Positions 54,917 through 63,958 of a stretch of DNA of 64,000 nucleotides are shown here, piece after piece. This DNA is from Ruegeria halocynthiae. GTDB lineage: Bacteria > Pseudomonadota > Alphaproteobacteria > Rhodobacterales > Rhodobacteraceae. The notes below the pieces were generated by a model. It saw only the letters and a program-made list of their open reading frames with translations. It made no database searches and was not told where the DNA came from. The first letter of the stretch is position 1. Each line of letters begins with the position of its first letter. Both the position numbers and the translations under genes were made by a program. The stretch lies in contig NZ_FNNP01000005.1 in assembly GCF_900106805.1 (NCBI RefSeq), positions 162,027-226,026 of the forward strand, written 5' to 3'.

Positions 54917-56310
54917 GCGCGCCCTCCTTCTGGTGCCGCCGGGAAATTTAGCGCTGCCCGAAATCCCGTGGTGTCGGCGGTCATTTCAACCTTGCCGTCA
55001 AACGCCTCGGCCGTGGATTTCACAATCGAAAGGCCAAGCCCCGTGCTGTCTTCACCGGTTCCAGCCGTGCGGTTAAAGCGGTCGCCCAGTTGTTTGGCGA
55101 TGTTGGCATCGGGCCCGGAACCGCAGTCACGTACCCAAAGGATTGCCCGGTTGTTTGCGCGTTCTGCCCCGATGATCACGGGTGGCTGGCCATGGCGCAG
55201 CGCGTTGCGCAGCAGGTTCTTGGCGGCCTCGCTGATGGAAAAGGCATCTCCTTGTACCAGAACCGGGTCCTCGCCGATCTCCAGTCGCACCTCAATGCCG
55301 GGTGCGATCAGTTCATGGTCACGCTCTTCCAGGATTTCCAGCGCGACCTCACGCAGATCAACGGGCAGTCGCGGGGCGCTGTCGATGCGATGGATCACCA
55401 TCGCGCGCGACAGAAGCTGATCCAGCAGGGTGCCCAGAGACCGCGTGCGCCCCAACAATCGGTCCAGCGCACGTTTGCGCGCGGGCGCGTCGGGGTCGTC
55501 CTGTGCGATTTCGGCTTGTACGCGGATTGCTGCAACGGGGGTGCGCAACTGATGCGCCGTATCCGCGATCAGGTTGCGCATAGTGTCCACCTGCCGGTCC
55601 AAACGCCCCATGAACCGGTTCATCGCGCCCAGCATCACCTGCAATTCGCGCGGCAAACCATCGCTCGGCATCGGCGTCAGGTCGTAAGGGTCCCGACCGG
55701 TCAGGTCATCCGACAGGGCCTCAAGCGGGCGAAGGGCCGAGCGTGTGACAATCCACGACATGATCAACAGCAGAATTCCGGCAACGGCCATGGGCAGCAG
55801 GGCATCCCGCATCAAGCTGGCCGTCATGGACTGGCGCGCCTGCAAGGTCTGACCGACAAGGACCTCAACCTCGCCCGAGAAATCCCGTTCTGCGAACAAG
55901 CGTGTTACCCGGACAAAGCGGGCGGGTTCATCATTCAGGTCCGCTGCAAAATACCGGGGGCCAGCGCCAATTGAATCGGGCGGGAGGATCATAGTCTCGC
56001 GATCTAGCCCGGTAATGAATGGCCCGCCCGGCACCTGCACTGCGTAATAGATTCGATCATCGGGTGCCTGCGCCAGCAACTGAAACGCAGAGACTGGCAA
56101 ATCGACGACCGGTGCGCCATCCTGAATTCGCACTGATTCCGCGATATCGCTGGCGGCCCCCAACAGCAGCCGATCATAGGCTTCGCGTGCCGCCAGACGT
56201 CCATTGACCCAGATTGACAAAGCCACCAGCAAACCGCCAAGCACAAGGATCAGAATAACGGCGCTGAGAACGCGGGCTGTCAGGCTGTGGGGCAAGTGCA
56301 ATCTAGCCAT
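54913..56310 (-). CDS. Sensor histidine kinase, TctE-like
   Basis: This 465-residue kinase has a first membrane helix at about 13-35, a periplasmic 2CSK_N sensor domain at about 36-170 and a second helix at about 171-190. The phosphorylated His253 is in TAHQLRTPVAAI, with the ATPase domain at RDCGSGPD and STGLGLSIVKSTAEAFDG. This architecture is that of TctE, which senses citrate or other tricarboxylates. It overlaps the regulator gene by eight bases and the binding-protein gene by four. The adjacent divergent tctCBA is its likely target. Confidence 0.88.
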   Translation of the reverse strand: MARLHLPHSLTARVLSAVILILVLGGLLVALSIWVNGRLAAREAYDRLLLGAASDIAESVRIQDGAPVVDLPVSAFQLLAQAPDDRIYYAVQVPGGPFITGLDRETMILPPDSIGAGPRYFAADLNDEPARFVRVTRLFAERDFSGEVEVLVGQTLQARQSMTASLMRDALLPMAVAGILLLIMSWIVTRSALRPLEALSDDLTGRDPYDLTPMPSDGLPRELQVMLGAMNRFMGRLDRQVDTMRNLIADTAHQLRTPVAAIRVQAEIAQDDPDAPARKRALDRLLGRTRSLGTLLDQLLSRAMVIHRIDSAPRLPVDLREVALEILEERDHELIAPGIEVRLEIGEDPVLVQGDAFSISEAAKNLLRNALRHGQPPVIIGAERANNRAILWVRDCGSGPDANIAKQLGDRFNRTAGTGEDSTGLGLSIVKSTAEAFDGKVEMTADTTGFRAALNFPAAPEGGRA

Positions 56311-56974
56311 CCAGACCGATCCGATATCCTACACCGCGCTGTGTGGTGATGCTGACCACGCTACCAGAGAATCTTTTGCGCAGCCGAGCGATGTAAAGCT
56401 CGATTGCGTTTTCGCCGACATCGGCGTCCTCAAACCCATAAAGCGAATTATACAGCCGGGATTTCGACATATACTGCCCCTCATGCCGGATCAGCTCATC
56501 CAGCACCGCGGCTTCGCGCGCGGTCAGATTCAGGCGTTTACCGTTCAGAGTGGCGCTGCGGTCCTTGGGGGCATAGATCAGTGGGCCCAGTGTGATCTGC
56601 TCGCTTTTGCGATCCGCATCGCGGCGCACCAATGCACGCAATCGGGCCTCAAGCTCGCGCTGGTCGAAGGGTTTGCCCAGATAGTCGTCAGCGCCCTTGT
56701 CCAGCGCGGCGACGCGATCCTCAACCGATGTCAGCGCCGTCAGCATCAAAACCGGAGTTCGGTCGCCCGAGGCGCGGATTCTGCCCAGAAAGCTGAGACC
56801 CGACCCATCGGGAAGATTGATATCCAGCAGCATGGCGTCATAGCTCTGCACCGCGCGAAAATCTTGGGCGGATTCCACGGTGGTCGCCAGATCACACACC
56901 ACGCCGGACCTGGCCAGATGTGTCACAACCCCCTCGGCCAGATCTTCGGTATCTTCTATCATCAATACACGCAT
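56303..56974 (-). CDS. OmpR-family response regulator, TctD-like
   Basis: This 223-residue regulator has a receiver domain with Asp51 (MLLDINLPDGSG), ALTSVEDRVAALDKGADDYLGKPF, and a C-terminal winged helix with TAREAAVLDELIRHEGQYMSKSRL. It starts divergently from tctC. Sequence and context match TctD, the activator of the tricarboxylate transporter. An 11-base-spaced direct repeat lies about 30 bases upstream of its start, toward tctC. Confidence 0.9.
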   Translation of the reverse strand: MRVLMIEDTEDLAEGVVTHLARSGVVCDLATTVESAQDFRAVQSYDAMLLDINLPDGSGLSFLGRIRASGDRTPVLMLTALTSVEDRVAALDKGADDYLGKPFDQRELEARLRALVRRDADRKSEQITLGPLIYAPKDRSATLNGKRLNLTAREAAVLDELIRHEGQYMSKSRLYNSLYGFEDADVGENAIELYIARLRKRFSGSVVSITTQRGVGYRIGLDG

Positions 56975-57001
56975 GTTCCCCCGCGAACCGTCCGTCAGTT
57001 G

Positions 57002-57020
57002 CGTGACAGGTTCGTGACAG
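57002..57020. promoter_or_regulatory. Direct-repeat operator resembling a Pho box
   Basis: CGTGACAG occurs at 57002-57009 and 57013-57020, one 11-base period apart. On the minus strand it reads CTGTCACGAACCTGTCACG, close to the PhoB consensus of two CTGTCAY units separated by four bases. OmpR-family regulators bind such 11-base repeats, so it could be the site of the TctD-like protein or of PhoB. Confidence 0.55.
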
Positions 57021-57133
57021 CATTATTCGCTAAAGAAAATCATCCTGCAAGAAAAGGCCGCGTGGCCCAAAGCTTGCGGGGAATGGTTTTGGCTGTCGTG
57101 AACGGCCCAAAAAGACCCTTGGAGGAGGAACGA

Positions 57134-58099
57134 ATGAAACTGTTTGGAACAGGTGGCGCGATTGCCGCTGCTGTCTTTGCCCTGTCTGGCGCCGCCAGCG
57201 CTCAGGAATGTATCGCCCCGGCTAATCCGGGCGGCGGTTGGGATTTCACCTGCCGTCAGGTCGGTAAGTCGCTGCAGGATCTGGGTCTGATCGACCAGAC
57301 CATGCAGGTTGTGAACCTTGCTGGAGGCGGCGGAGGTGTGGCCTTTGCTGAGGTTGTGAACAAGCGGGGCGAAGATAACGAACTGATCGTTGCCGCCAGT
57401 GCTGCCACCGCAACCCGTCTGGCGCAGGGTGCCTATCCCGGAAACACCATGGATCAGGTGCGTTGGCTGGCCGCCATCGGGGCCGACTATGGGGTGATCG
57501 CCGTGGCTGCTGACAGCCCGGTCAACACGCTGCCGGAACTGCTGGACCAGATCAAAGCCGATCCGACTTCGGTTTCGGTCGCTGGCGGTTCGGCTGTGGG
57601 CGGCTGGGATCATCTGAAGGTACTTATCGCGGCAAACGCCTATGGCATCGACGATGTGCGCGCGGTCAAATACATCGCCTTTGATGGCGGTGGCGAGGCC
57701 GTGACCCAACTGCTGGCTGGTTCAGTTCAGGCTTTCACCGGTGATATTTCGGAAGCCAAAGGCTTTGTCGATTCAGGCGACATCAGGGTCATCGCAGTGC
57801 TTGCGCCCGATCGTCTGCCTGGCGAATTCGCGGAATTCCCGACCGCCAAAGAGCAGGGCATCGATGCGATTGGGGCCAACTGGCGTGGGTTCTACGCTCC
57901 GGGCGGCATGACCGATGAGGCCTATGGTGATTGGGTCGGCAAGATCGGCGATCTCTATGCATCGGACGAATGGAAAGAGGTCATGGCCGCCAACGGCTTG
58001 GCACCGCTGGACCTGCAGGGTGCGGATTTCCAGAACTTCGTCGCTGAATCTGTGGGCCAGATTCAAACCATCTCGAAAGAGATCGGCATCATTAAGTAA
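57134..58099 (+). CDS. tctC: Tripartite tricarboxylate transporter substrate-binding protein
   Basis: This 321-residue periplasmic protein has a signal peptide to about residue 23 (SGAASA, then QE). It has the family's PANPGGGWDFTCRQVGKSL, NLAGGGGGVAFAEVV, GGSAVGGWDHLK and the late EQGIDAIGANWRGFYAPGG. It binds tricarboxylates or similar acids and passes them to TctA/TctB. GGAGGAGGAA gives a strong ribosome site at 57134; the long upstream open frame is a shadow of tctD/tctE. A hairpin follows the stop. Confidence 0.94.
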   Translation: MKLFGTGGAIAAAVFALSGAASAQECIAPANPGGGWDFTCRQVGKSLQDLGLIDQTMQVVNLAGGGGGVAFAEVVNKRGEDNELIVAASAATATRLAQGAYPGNTMDQVRWLAAIGADYGVIAVAADSPVNTLPELLDQIKADPTSVSVAGGSAVGGWDHLKVLIAANAYGIDDVRAVKYIAFDGGGEAVTQLLAGSVQAFTGDISEAKGFVDSGDIRVIAVLAPDRLPGEFAEFPTAKEQGIDAIGANWRGFYAPGGMTDEAYGDWVGKIGDLYASDEWKEVMAANGLAPLDLQGADFQNFVAESVGQIQTISKEIGIIK

Positions 58100-58113
58100 C
58101 AGGCTCTAACAAA

Positions 58114-58139
58114 GGGTGTTTCGCATGTGTGAAGCACCC
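58114..58139 (+). other. Intercistronic stem-loop after tctC
   Basis: GGGTGTTTC pairs with GAAGCACCC (one G-T pair) over an 8-base loop, between tctC and tctB. No T-run. It probably stabilises the binding-protein message and keeps membrane subunits lower. Confidence 0.6.
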
Positions 58140-58169
58140 AATAAGAATTCAAACGAATAGGAGACACCG

Positions 58170-58601
58170 ATGAGTGACCGCATCTTCGGAGTCGTCGGAC
58201 TGCTTCTCGCCATTGGGTTTGCCTTTTCCGCATTGGCGATTGAAGAAAGCTTTCTGTCCGATGCCGTTGGACCCAAAGCTTTCCCGATGATAATCGCCGC
58301 CATATTGGGCCTGTCCAGCATCGTGATAGCTGTACGCCCCGACGCTGAACCCGAATGGCCTGCACTGGGCCGATTGGTCGAGGTTGGGGCCGCCGTGGTT
58401 GTCATGATCTTTTATGCCGAGCTGTTGCCGGTTGTTGGCTTTGTCATCGCCACCGCCTTCGCCGCCGCCTACTTGGCATGGCGCCTGGGGTCCGGTCCGA
58501 TCGAAAGCGTTATCGTAGGCATCGGCACATCGTTGGGTATTTATGTCATCTTCCATCTGGTTCTCGGTCTGTCGCTGGCCCGCGGACCACTGGGTTTCTG
58601 A
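58170..58601 (+). CDS. tctB: Tripartite tricarboxylate transporter small membrane subunit
   Basis: This 143-residue protein has four hydrophobic helices, starting at IFGVVGLLLAIGFAFSALAI, the usual form of TctB. The ribosome site is AGGAGA. It lies ten bases before tctA. Length is typical for the family. Confidence 0.9.
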   Translation: MSDRIFGVVGLLLAIGFAFSALAIEESFLSDAVGPKAFPMIIAAILGLSSIVIAVRPDAEPEWPALGRLVEVGAAVVVMIFYAELLPVVGFVIATAFAAAYLAWRLGSGPIESVIVGIGTSLGIYVIFHLVLGLSLARGPLGF

Positions 58602-58611
58602 GGAGGGGATC

Positions 58612-60150
58612 ATGGAAACTTTCTCATCCCTTGCCGACGGGTTCGCCATCGCTTTGACATGGCAGAACCTGTTGCTTGCCCTGCTGGGCTGTTTTCTGGG
58701 TACGATCATGGGCGCGTTGCCCGGTCTTGGCCCTTCCAACGGTGTGGCGATCCTGATCCCGCTGGCGTTCACGCTGGGTTTGGGCGCAACGCCCTCGCTG
58801 ATCCTGCTGACCAGTGTCTATTACGGAGCAATGTATGGTGGACGGATCTCATCCATCCTGCTGAATATACCCGGCGACGAGCCCGCCATGATGACCTGTC
58901 TTGACGGGCATCCCATGGCCAAGAAGGGGTTGGCTGGTGAGGCGTTGTCGCTGTCTGGTATCGCCTCTTTCGTGGGCGCATTTCTGGCGACATGGGGCCT
59001 GATCTTTCTGGCGCCGCAGTTGGTAAAGATCGCATTGTTGTTTGGACCGGCCGAATACTTCGCCCTTTTTGCACTGGCCTTCATGACATTGGGAGGCGTG
59101 TCGTCGACCAATCAGGCGAAGTCGGCCTTTGCCGCAGCGCTCGGCCTTGGGTTGGCAACAATTGGAGTCGACACCCAGACCGGTGTGCCGCGTTTCACCT
59201 TTGGCGAAGTACATCTGTATGACGGTCTCGATTTCCTTGTGGCTATCGTCGGTTTATTCGCGCTGTCCGAAGTATTCATCTTCCTTGAGCGCCGCCACGG
59301 AGGTTCAGATGCTGAAGGCCGTCAGCTGAAGATTGGCCGTCTCTACCCACCGATGTCGATGGTCAAACAGTGTACACCCACCATGCTGCGCACGTCCTTT
59401 CTTGGCTTCCTGGCGGGTGTCTTGCCGGGGGCGGGGGCTTCTCTGGGCTCGTTCATCTCGTATTCGATGGAGAAACGGCTGGTCGACAAGGAAAACACCT
59501 TTGGCACCGGTGATCCGCGTGGCGTGGCGGCCCCCGAAGCCGGAAATAACGCGGCGGCAGGCGGTGCCTTGGTACCGATGCTGGCGCTGGGTGTGCCGGG
59601 CTCGGGGACCACGGCGGTTCTGTTGGCGGTTCTGCTGGCGCTGAATATCACACCGGGGCCGTTGTTGTTCACACAGAACCCGGATGTAGTTTGGGGCCTG
59701 ATTGCGGCTCTATTCATAGCCAATTTCATGCTTTTGGCGATGAACATCCCGATGGTTGGCCTGTTCACGCGGGTGCTGATGGTGCCGTCGCGCATCCTGA
59801 TGCCTATCGTGGCAATGGTCAGCTTTGTAGGAATCTACGGCATTTCAGGATCCAGTTTCGATCTGGTGGTAATGATCGGGTTCGGCGTTATGGGTTGGGT
59901 TCTGCGCAAGCTGGATGTGCCCTTGGTACCAATCATTCTGGGTACGTTGCTGGGCAATTCGATGGAAAACAACCTGCGCCGCGCTGTCACCATCGACAAT
60001 GGCAACTGGTGGACACTGGTCGACAGCCCTCTGGCGATTGCGCTGTGGTCCATTGCCATCATCGGATTTGTCCTGCCCCTGATCGTGGGCGCACGGGTCA
60101 AGGCCAAGATGCACCAGCGTCGTGACGAGGAAGGCGCAATCAGCGATTAA
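58612..60150 (+). CDS. tctA: Tripartite tricarboxylate transporter large permease
   Basis: This 512-residue membrane protein has the TctA hallmark GTIMGALPGLGPSNGVAIL near residue 30 and its internal repeat FLAGVLPGAGASLGSFISY near residue 270, within about eleven helices. It is the pore of the tctCBA carrier. I use ATG 58612, behind AGGAGGGG; an in-frame extension upstream overlaps tctB. A strong terminator follows. Confidence 0.96.
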   Translation: METFSSLADGFAIALTWQNLLLALLGCFLGTIMGALPGLGPSNGVAILIPLAFTLGLGATPSLILLTSVYYGAMYGGRISSILLNIPGDEPAMMTCLDGHPMAKKGLAGEALSLSGIASFVGAFLATWGLIFLAPQLVKIALLFGPAEYFALFALAFMTLGGVSSTNQAKSAFAAALGLGLATIGVDTQTGVPRFTFGEVHLYDGLDFLVAIVGLFALSEVFIFLERRHGGSDAEGRQLKIGRLYPPMSMVKQCTPTMLRTSFLGFLAGVLPGAGASLGSFISYSMEKRLVDKENTFGTGDPRGVAAPEAGNNAAAGGALVPMLALGVPGSGTTAVLLAVLLALNITPGPLLFTQNPDVVWGLIAALFIANFMLLAMNIPMVGLFTRVLMVPSRILMPIVAMVSFVGIYGISGSSFDLVVMIGFGVMGWVLRKLDVPLVPIILGTLLGNSMENNLRRAVTIDNGNWWTLVDSPLAIALWSIAIIGFVLPLIVGARVKAKMHQRRDEEGAISD

Positions 60151-60160
60151 AAAAACCACC

Positions 60161-60197
60161 GGGCGCGGCCGGCCATTGCCGGTGGCGCCCTTTTTTT
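60161..60197 (+). terminator. Rho-independent terminator of tctCBA
   Basis: GGGCGC pairs with GCGCCC, with an inner CCGGC/GCCGG stem and a 4-base loop, followed by seven Ts. Confidence 0.9.
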
Positions 60198-60204
60198 GGG
60201 GTGA

Positions 60205-60954
60205 CTAAACGGAACCGGGTGGGTTTGTGATGTCGAGATAACACTCCGCCGAAATCCTCACGATACCTTTGATCCCCAGAGCCGTGCGATCCGCAGCATC
60301 CAGCTGTTCGATCGCCCGTTCAACCGCGCAAAAGATCGTGTCCGGATCATTGCCCATTGCGGTGATCAAAGGCAGCCCGGGTGTAGGCTCCGTCCAGTCC
60401 AACACCCGCAGGGACGTGGCAAGATCCTCATACTCAGCCATCAAGCGCCACGAAACCGCATCAAGCGCGGCAATATCTGCGCGACCGTCGGCCACGGCCT
60501 GCGCCGATCTCAGATGTCCTTCGGTTTGTACGCGGTTTTCGAACCAGAACCCGTACGGTCTGAGATGCCAATAAGGCGCGGCATAGCCGGATTGCGAGAA
60601 TGTCTGGTTATAGGCAAAGACCGCGCCCCGAAATGCAGTCAGATCTGCGCGTTGATCATCGGCGCGAACGATCAGAGCGCTGCGGTAATAGCCGGGTGGG
60701 CACCCTGCGAGGCCGTAATCAGGTGTACCAACCAATGCGACCTTTTCATGCAGCCAGATCCGATAGGGCATTCCGCAGGTCTGGCTTAGGACAAGATCGG
60801 GATGCTGCCAGACTGCGAACTCTTCGGTGTTCTGTGACAGATGTTCGGGGCTGGTGATTCCGGCGTGGTGCAGGTTTTCCCGGATCAGGTTCCAGTATCG
60901 CCGATGCGCCCGGTCAAGCTGTGGGCGGGCGTACATCATCAGGCTTGCGATCAT
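60205..60954 (-). CDS. PhnD-like binding protein without signal peptide, orphan
   Basis: This 249-residue protein resembles the phosphonate/phosphite-binding PhnD family: the lobe motifs are QHPDLVLSQTCGMPY, GTPDYGLAGCPPGYY, SALIVRADD, FAYNQTFSQSGY and AALDAVSWRLMAEY. It has no signal peptide or membrane anchor, so it should be cytoplasmic. No permease or ATPase accompanies it. It overlaps the response-regulator gene by four bases, so it could be a sensory accessory of that system. Ligand unknown. Confidence 0.78.
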   Translation of the reverse strand: MIASLMMYARPQLDRAHRRYWNLIRENLHHAGITSPEHLSQNTEEFAVWQHPDLVLSQTCGMPYRIWLHEKVALVGTPDYGLAGCPPGYYRSALIVRADDQRADLTAFRGAVFAYNQTFSQSGYAAPYWHLRPYGFWFENRVQTEGHLRSAQAVADGRADIAALDAVSWRLMAEYEDLATSLRVLDWTEPTPGLPLITAMGNDPDTIFCAVERAIEQLDAADRTALGIKGIVRISAECYLDITNPPGSV

Positions 60955-61568
60955 TGCAACTGCCCGAACAATTGGAACAGTTCGATCATGGTTTTCACGC
61001 CGATTTTTTGCTGGATGCGCCCGCGATGGATTTCGACAGTGCGGGGGCTGATTCCCAGTTCCGTGGCGATTTCTTTGCTTGAGGTGCGCGCGGGATGGGT
61101 CAGGATGTGCTGCAACACCTGTTCTTCGCGCTCGGTCAGAAGGTCGCGCTTGTCCGCGAGCATCTGACGTCGGGTTTTCGCGGTGCGCAGTTGTGCACCA
61201 ACCTCAAAAGCGGCCTGTATCCGTGTGATCAACACCTTCAGATCAAAGGGTTTTTCCAGAAAATCAATCGCGCCGGCCTTGGTGGCACGTACGGATTCCG
61301 GAATGCCGCCATGACCGGAGATAAAGATGATCGGAATGGTCGAGTTTTGCTGAACCAGATGGTCCTGCAGTTCCAGCCCGTCCATGCCCGGCATCCCGTA
61401 ATCAAGGATCAGGCAGCCCGTTGCGTCCTCGGGCACCTGATCCAGAAAGGCCTGCGCATCTGCAAAGTGGACAACGCTCATGCCGCGTTTTCTGAGCGAC
61501 CTGGACAGGGCGATGCGCACATCTTCATCATCATCGACGATAAAGACCACCTGCGGTTCAGAGGTCAT
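60951..61568 (-). CDS. FixJ/DctR-type LuxR-family response regulator
   Basis: This 205-residue regulator has a receiver domain with Asp56 (CLILDYGMPGMDG) and IDFLEKPFDLKVL, and a LuxR-type helix-turn-helix with LTEREEQVLQHILTH and SPRTVEIHRGRIQQKIGV. It resembles FixJ and the DctR of Rhodobacter, which controls a C4-dicarboxylate carrier. It overlaps its kinase gene by four bases and the PhnD-like gene by four. Confidence 0.92.
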   Translation of the reverse strand: MTSEPQVVFIVDDDEDVRIALSRSLRKRGMSVVHFADAQAFLDQVPEDATGCLILDYGMPGMDGLELQDHLVQQNSTIPIIFISGHGGIPESVRATKAGAIDFLEKPFDLKVLITRIQAAFEVGAQLRTAKTRRQMLADKRDLLTEREEQVLQHILTHPARTSSKEIATELGISPRTVEIHRGRIQQKIGVKTMIELFQLFGQLQ

Positions 61569-63958
61569 TCCCGATCTCCCCCAGGCTGGTCGCTGCGGCG
61601 CAGGGTGAAACAGAAACGCGCGCCGAATTCACTGGTGGGCTCATACCAAATTGTGCCGTCATTGGCTTTGACGATGGTTCGGCAGATCGACAGGCCCAGC
61701 CCCATCCCGTCAGTCTTTTGGGTATCAAACATGTTAAACAGGGTGACATCATTGCTGATGCCCGGCCCGTTATCTTCCACGCGCACCTCGACAATCTCGT
61801 CGGTGACCCGTGTCGAGATGGATATCTGGCCTTTTGCGACCGGATCGCGGGCCAGCGCATCGATGGCATTTCGCAACAGGTTGACCAGCACCTGTGCGAT
61901 CTGAGTCCGGTTTCCGGTAACGGGAGGAAGGTTGGTTTCATCATACTGCAATCTGATCTCGTGGAGTTTTACCTCGGATTCCATCAGGCTTACGGTTTGC
62001 CGGATCAAGCCGTTCAAATCAAACGGTGTCTGACGTCCGCGGTCCTTGCGTACCACTTCTCGCAGGGCACGGATGATGTCGCCCGCGCGACGCGACTGGC
62101 GATCGATATCCGAGAGGATCTCGGTCAGTTCGGGATCGGGGTTGCCGATCTCATCCAGTGTGATCTTTGCGGCATCAACATTATAGGAAATCGCGCTGAG
62201 CGGCTGGTTCAGCTCGTGTGCCAGCCCGGTGGCCATCTCACCCATGAGGTTGACGCGCGACACGTGGGACAGATCGCGGCTGAGGCGGCTTGCCTCGTCC
62301 TCGGCCTGCTTCCGGTCGCTCACATTGTCGATAATGGCAACCGCGTGGTCGGGTGTGCCGCTTTCATCGCGGATCAGGATGGCGTTGACCCGCAACCAGA
62401 TCGGCGATCCGTCTTTCCGTATGAATTGGTTCTCTGCGATGAACTCGGAATCCTCTAGCAGGGTTTGGCGAAACATGGATGCGATCTTCTGTTCGTCTTT
62501 TGGCAGAATATCAGTCAGTGTCATCGTCTCCAGCTCATCCGGCTGATATCCCATGATGTCACACAGCTGTTCGTTTGCTCGCAGAAACTGCCCCGTTTCG
62601 GGCGCGATCTGCGCCATTCCGCGTGAAGCCAGATCGAAGGTGCGACCATAGGCGGTCTCAAAACGCTGCCGCTGCCGGACCTCTTGTGTCAGTGCGGCTC
62701 CGGTGTCTTCCAGCTCACGATAGGGGCTGTGCAGACCTTCTTCGGGTGTTATCTCACCGCTGGAGAGGCGCTGACTCTGACTGGCGAAAGTACGCACCGG
62801 AGCGTAGATTCGGTCGGCCATGGCCAGCCCGATCGCTCCGGTCAGAATGGCGATGGCCAGTGCGATCCAGATGCCCTGAACCCGGTTTTTCTTGACCTCG
62901 CCGATAAAGTTGTCCTCGGCCGCATAAAGGCCGATCAACCATCGCAGACCGGGTTCCGAGACTTCGATCAGCATCGCGACGTAATCCTGGCCATTCAGCT
63001 CAAAGTCGGTGTGAACCGGGCCGGCAACCCCGTCCATCCTGTTCTGCACCGCTGTCCCAAAGGCTTGTAGCGCAAGAGGGTCGTCAATCTGATCCACCCG
63101 GGGCAGTTCCGGATTGTCGAAATCCGCGTCCTTCTGGATCAGAACCCTGGTTGGATGCGCCAGCACTGCACCGTCTTTGTTCAGCACCAGTGCGGCCCCG
63201 TGCCGGTCCGACCAGATATCCAGCAGGAAGCCTGACAGGGCGTCAATCTGGATATCTACTCCTAGTATGGCGCGAATGTTGCCGTCCTTGTCCAAGATGG
63301 GCACACCATAGGTGAGGCCCGGTTGCCGCGTCGTGTAAAAGATATAGGGTTCCGTCCAGATCGGTGCTTTGGTGTCAGAGACCATTCGGAACCAGGGTCT
63401 GGTGCGGGCCTCATAGCTGTCGGATTTAGTGGTGGCGGTTTCAAGTAGAGTAAACTGATCGTTGCGCCACTGGAAATCTGCGTGGTGTTCTGTGCGGCCA
63501 ATTGGGAATGGCGGGATGACCTTGGTGCGATACCGCCCCGGTTCTTCCGTGCGCATGACATAAACGAACCGTCCTGACTCATCCGCCAGATAGATCCCGG
63601 CCAGTTGCGGCGCGACCTGCAGCTGCTGGAAAAAATGACTTTCGAGCGCTGCCGGGTTGTTGATGTCCAACACGTCATTTTCGGCCAGCCGCCGTGTGGC
63701 ATCCAGTGTTTGCCGGGCCGGGTTCAGAAAGCTTTTGACCTGACCAATGACATTGACGCTGACTTCGGTCAGCGAATTGCGCGATTGCCGCAGCAGCGCG
63801 TTTTCCGAGCTGACAAAGGTGGACAGGATCACCGAAAGGATGGCCAGGAATTGCAATCCGCCCAGACACAAGGCAAGCGTGGCGCGCAGTGATCTGCGCC
63901 TGCGGGCCGGTTCGGAATGTTCTTGGTGTATATTTTGTTGTTTGAGTGTTTTGTTCAA
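61565..63958 (-). CDS. Cache- and PAS-domain sensor histidine kinase (DctB/DctS-like)
   Basis: This 797-residue membrane kinase has helices at about 26-49 and 362-383 that flank a periplasmic dCache sensor (about 60-350), with typical RPWFRMVSDTKAPIWTEPYI. A PAS domain is at about 435-550 with a PAC segment FIRKDGSPIWLRV. The phosphorylated His581 is in GLAHELNQPLSAI, and the ATPase domain shows VEDNGPGI and DGMGLGLSICRTIV. Organic acids are common dCache ligands. It heads a three-gene operon and starts 43 bases from the window end. Confidence 0.92.
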   Translation of the reverse strand: MNKTLKQQNIHQEHSEPARRRRSLRATLALCLGGLQFLAILSVILSTFVSSENALLRQSRNSLTEVSVNVIGQVKSFLNPARQTLDATRRLAENDVLDINNPAALESHFFQQLQVAPQLAGIYLADESGRFVYVMRTEEPGRYRTKVIPPFPIGRTEHHADFQWRNDQFTLLETATTKSDSYEARTRPWFRMVSDTKAPIWTEPYIFYTTRQPGLTYGVPILDKDGNIRAILGVDIQIDALSGFLLDIWSDRHGAALVLNKDGAVLAHPTRVLIQKDADFDNPELPRVDQIDDPLALQAFGTAVQNRMDGVAGPVHTDFELNGQDYVAMLIEVSEPGLRWLIGLYAAEDNFIGEVKKNRVQGIWIALAIAILTGAIGLAMADRIYAPVRTFASQSQRLSSGEITPEEGLHSPYRELEDTGAALTQEVRQRQRFETAYGRTFDLASRGMAQIAPETGQFLRANEQLCDIMGYQPDELETMTLTDILPKDEQKIASMFRQTLLEDSEFIAENQFIRKDGSPIWLRVNAILIRDESGTPDHAVAIIDNVSDRKQAEDEASRLSRDLSHVSRVNLMGEMATGLAHELNQPLSAISYNVDAAKITLDEIGNPDPELTEILSDIDRQSRRAGDIIRALREVVRKDRGRQTPFDLNGLIRQTVSLMESEVKLHEIRLQYDETNLPPVTGNRTQIAQVLVNLLRNAIDALARDPVAKGQISISTRVTDEIVEVRVEDNGPGISNDVTLFNMFDTQKTDGMGLGLSICRTIVKANDGTIWYEPTSEFGARFCFTLRRSDQPGGDRE

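Noticed and set aside
56204..57133. Upstream extension of tctC by 310 codons
   Set aside because: The tctC signal peptide and strong ribosome site fix the start at 57134; the extension is antisense to the TctD/TctE-like genes.
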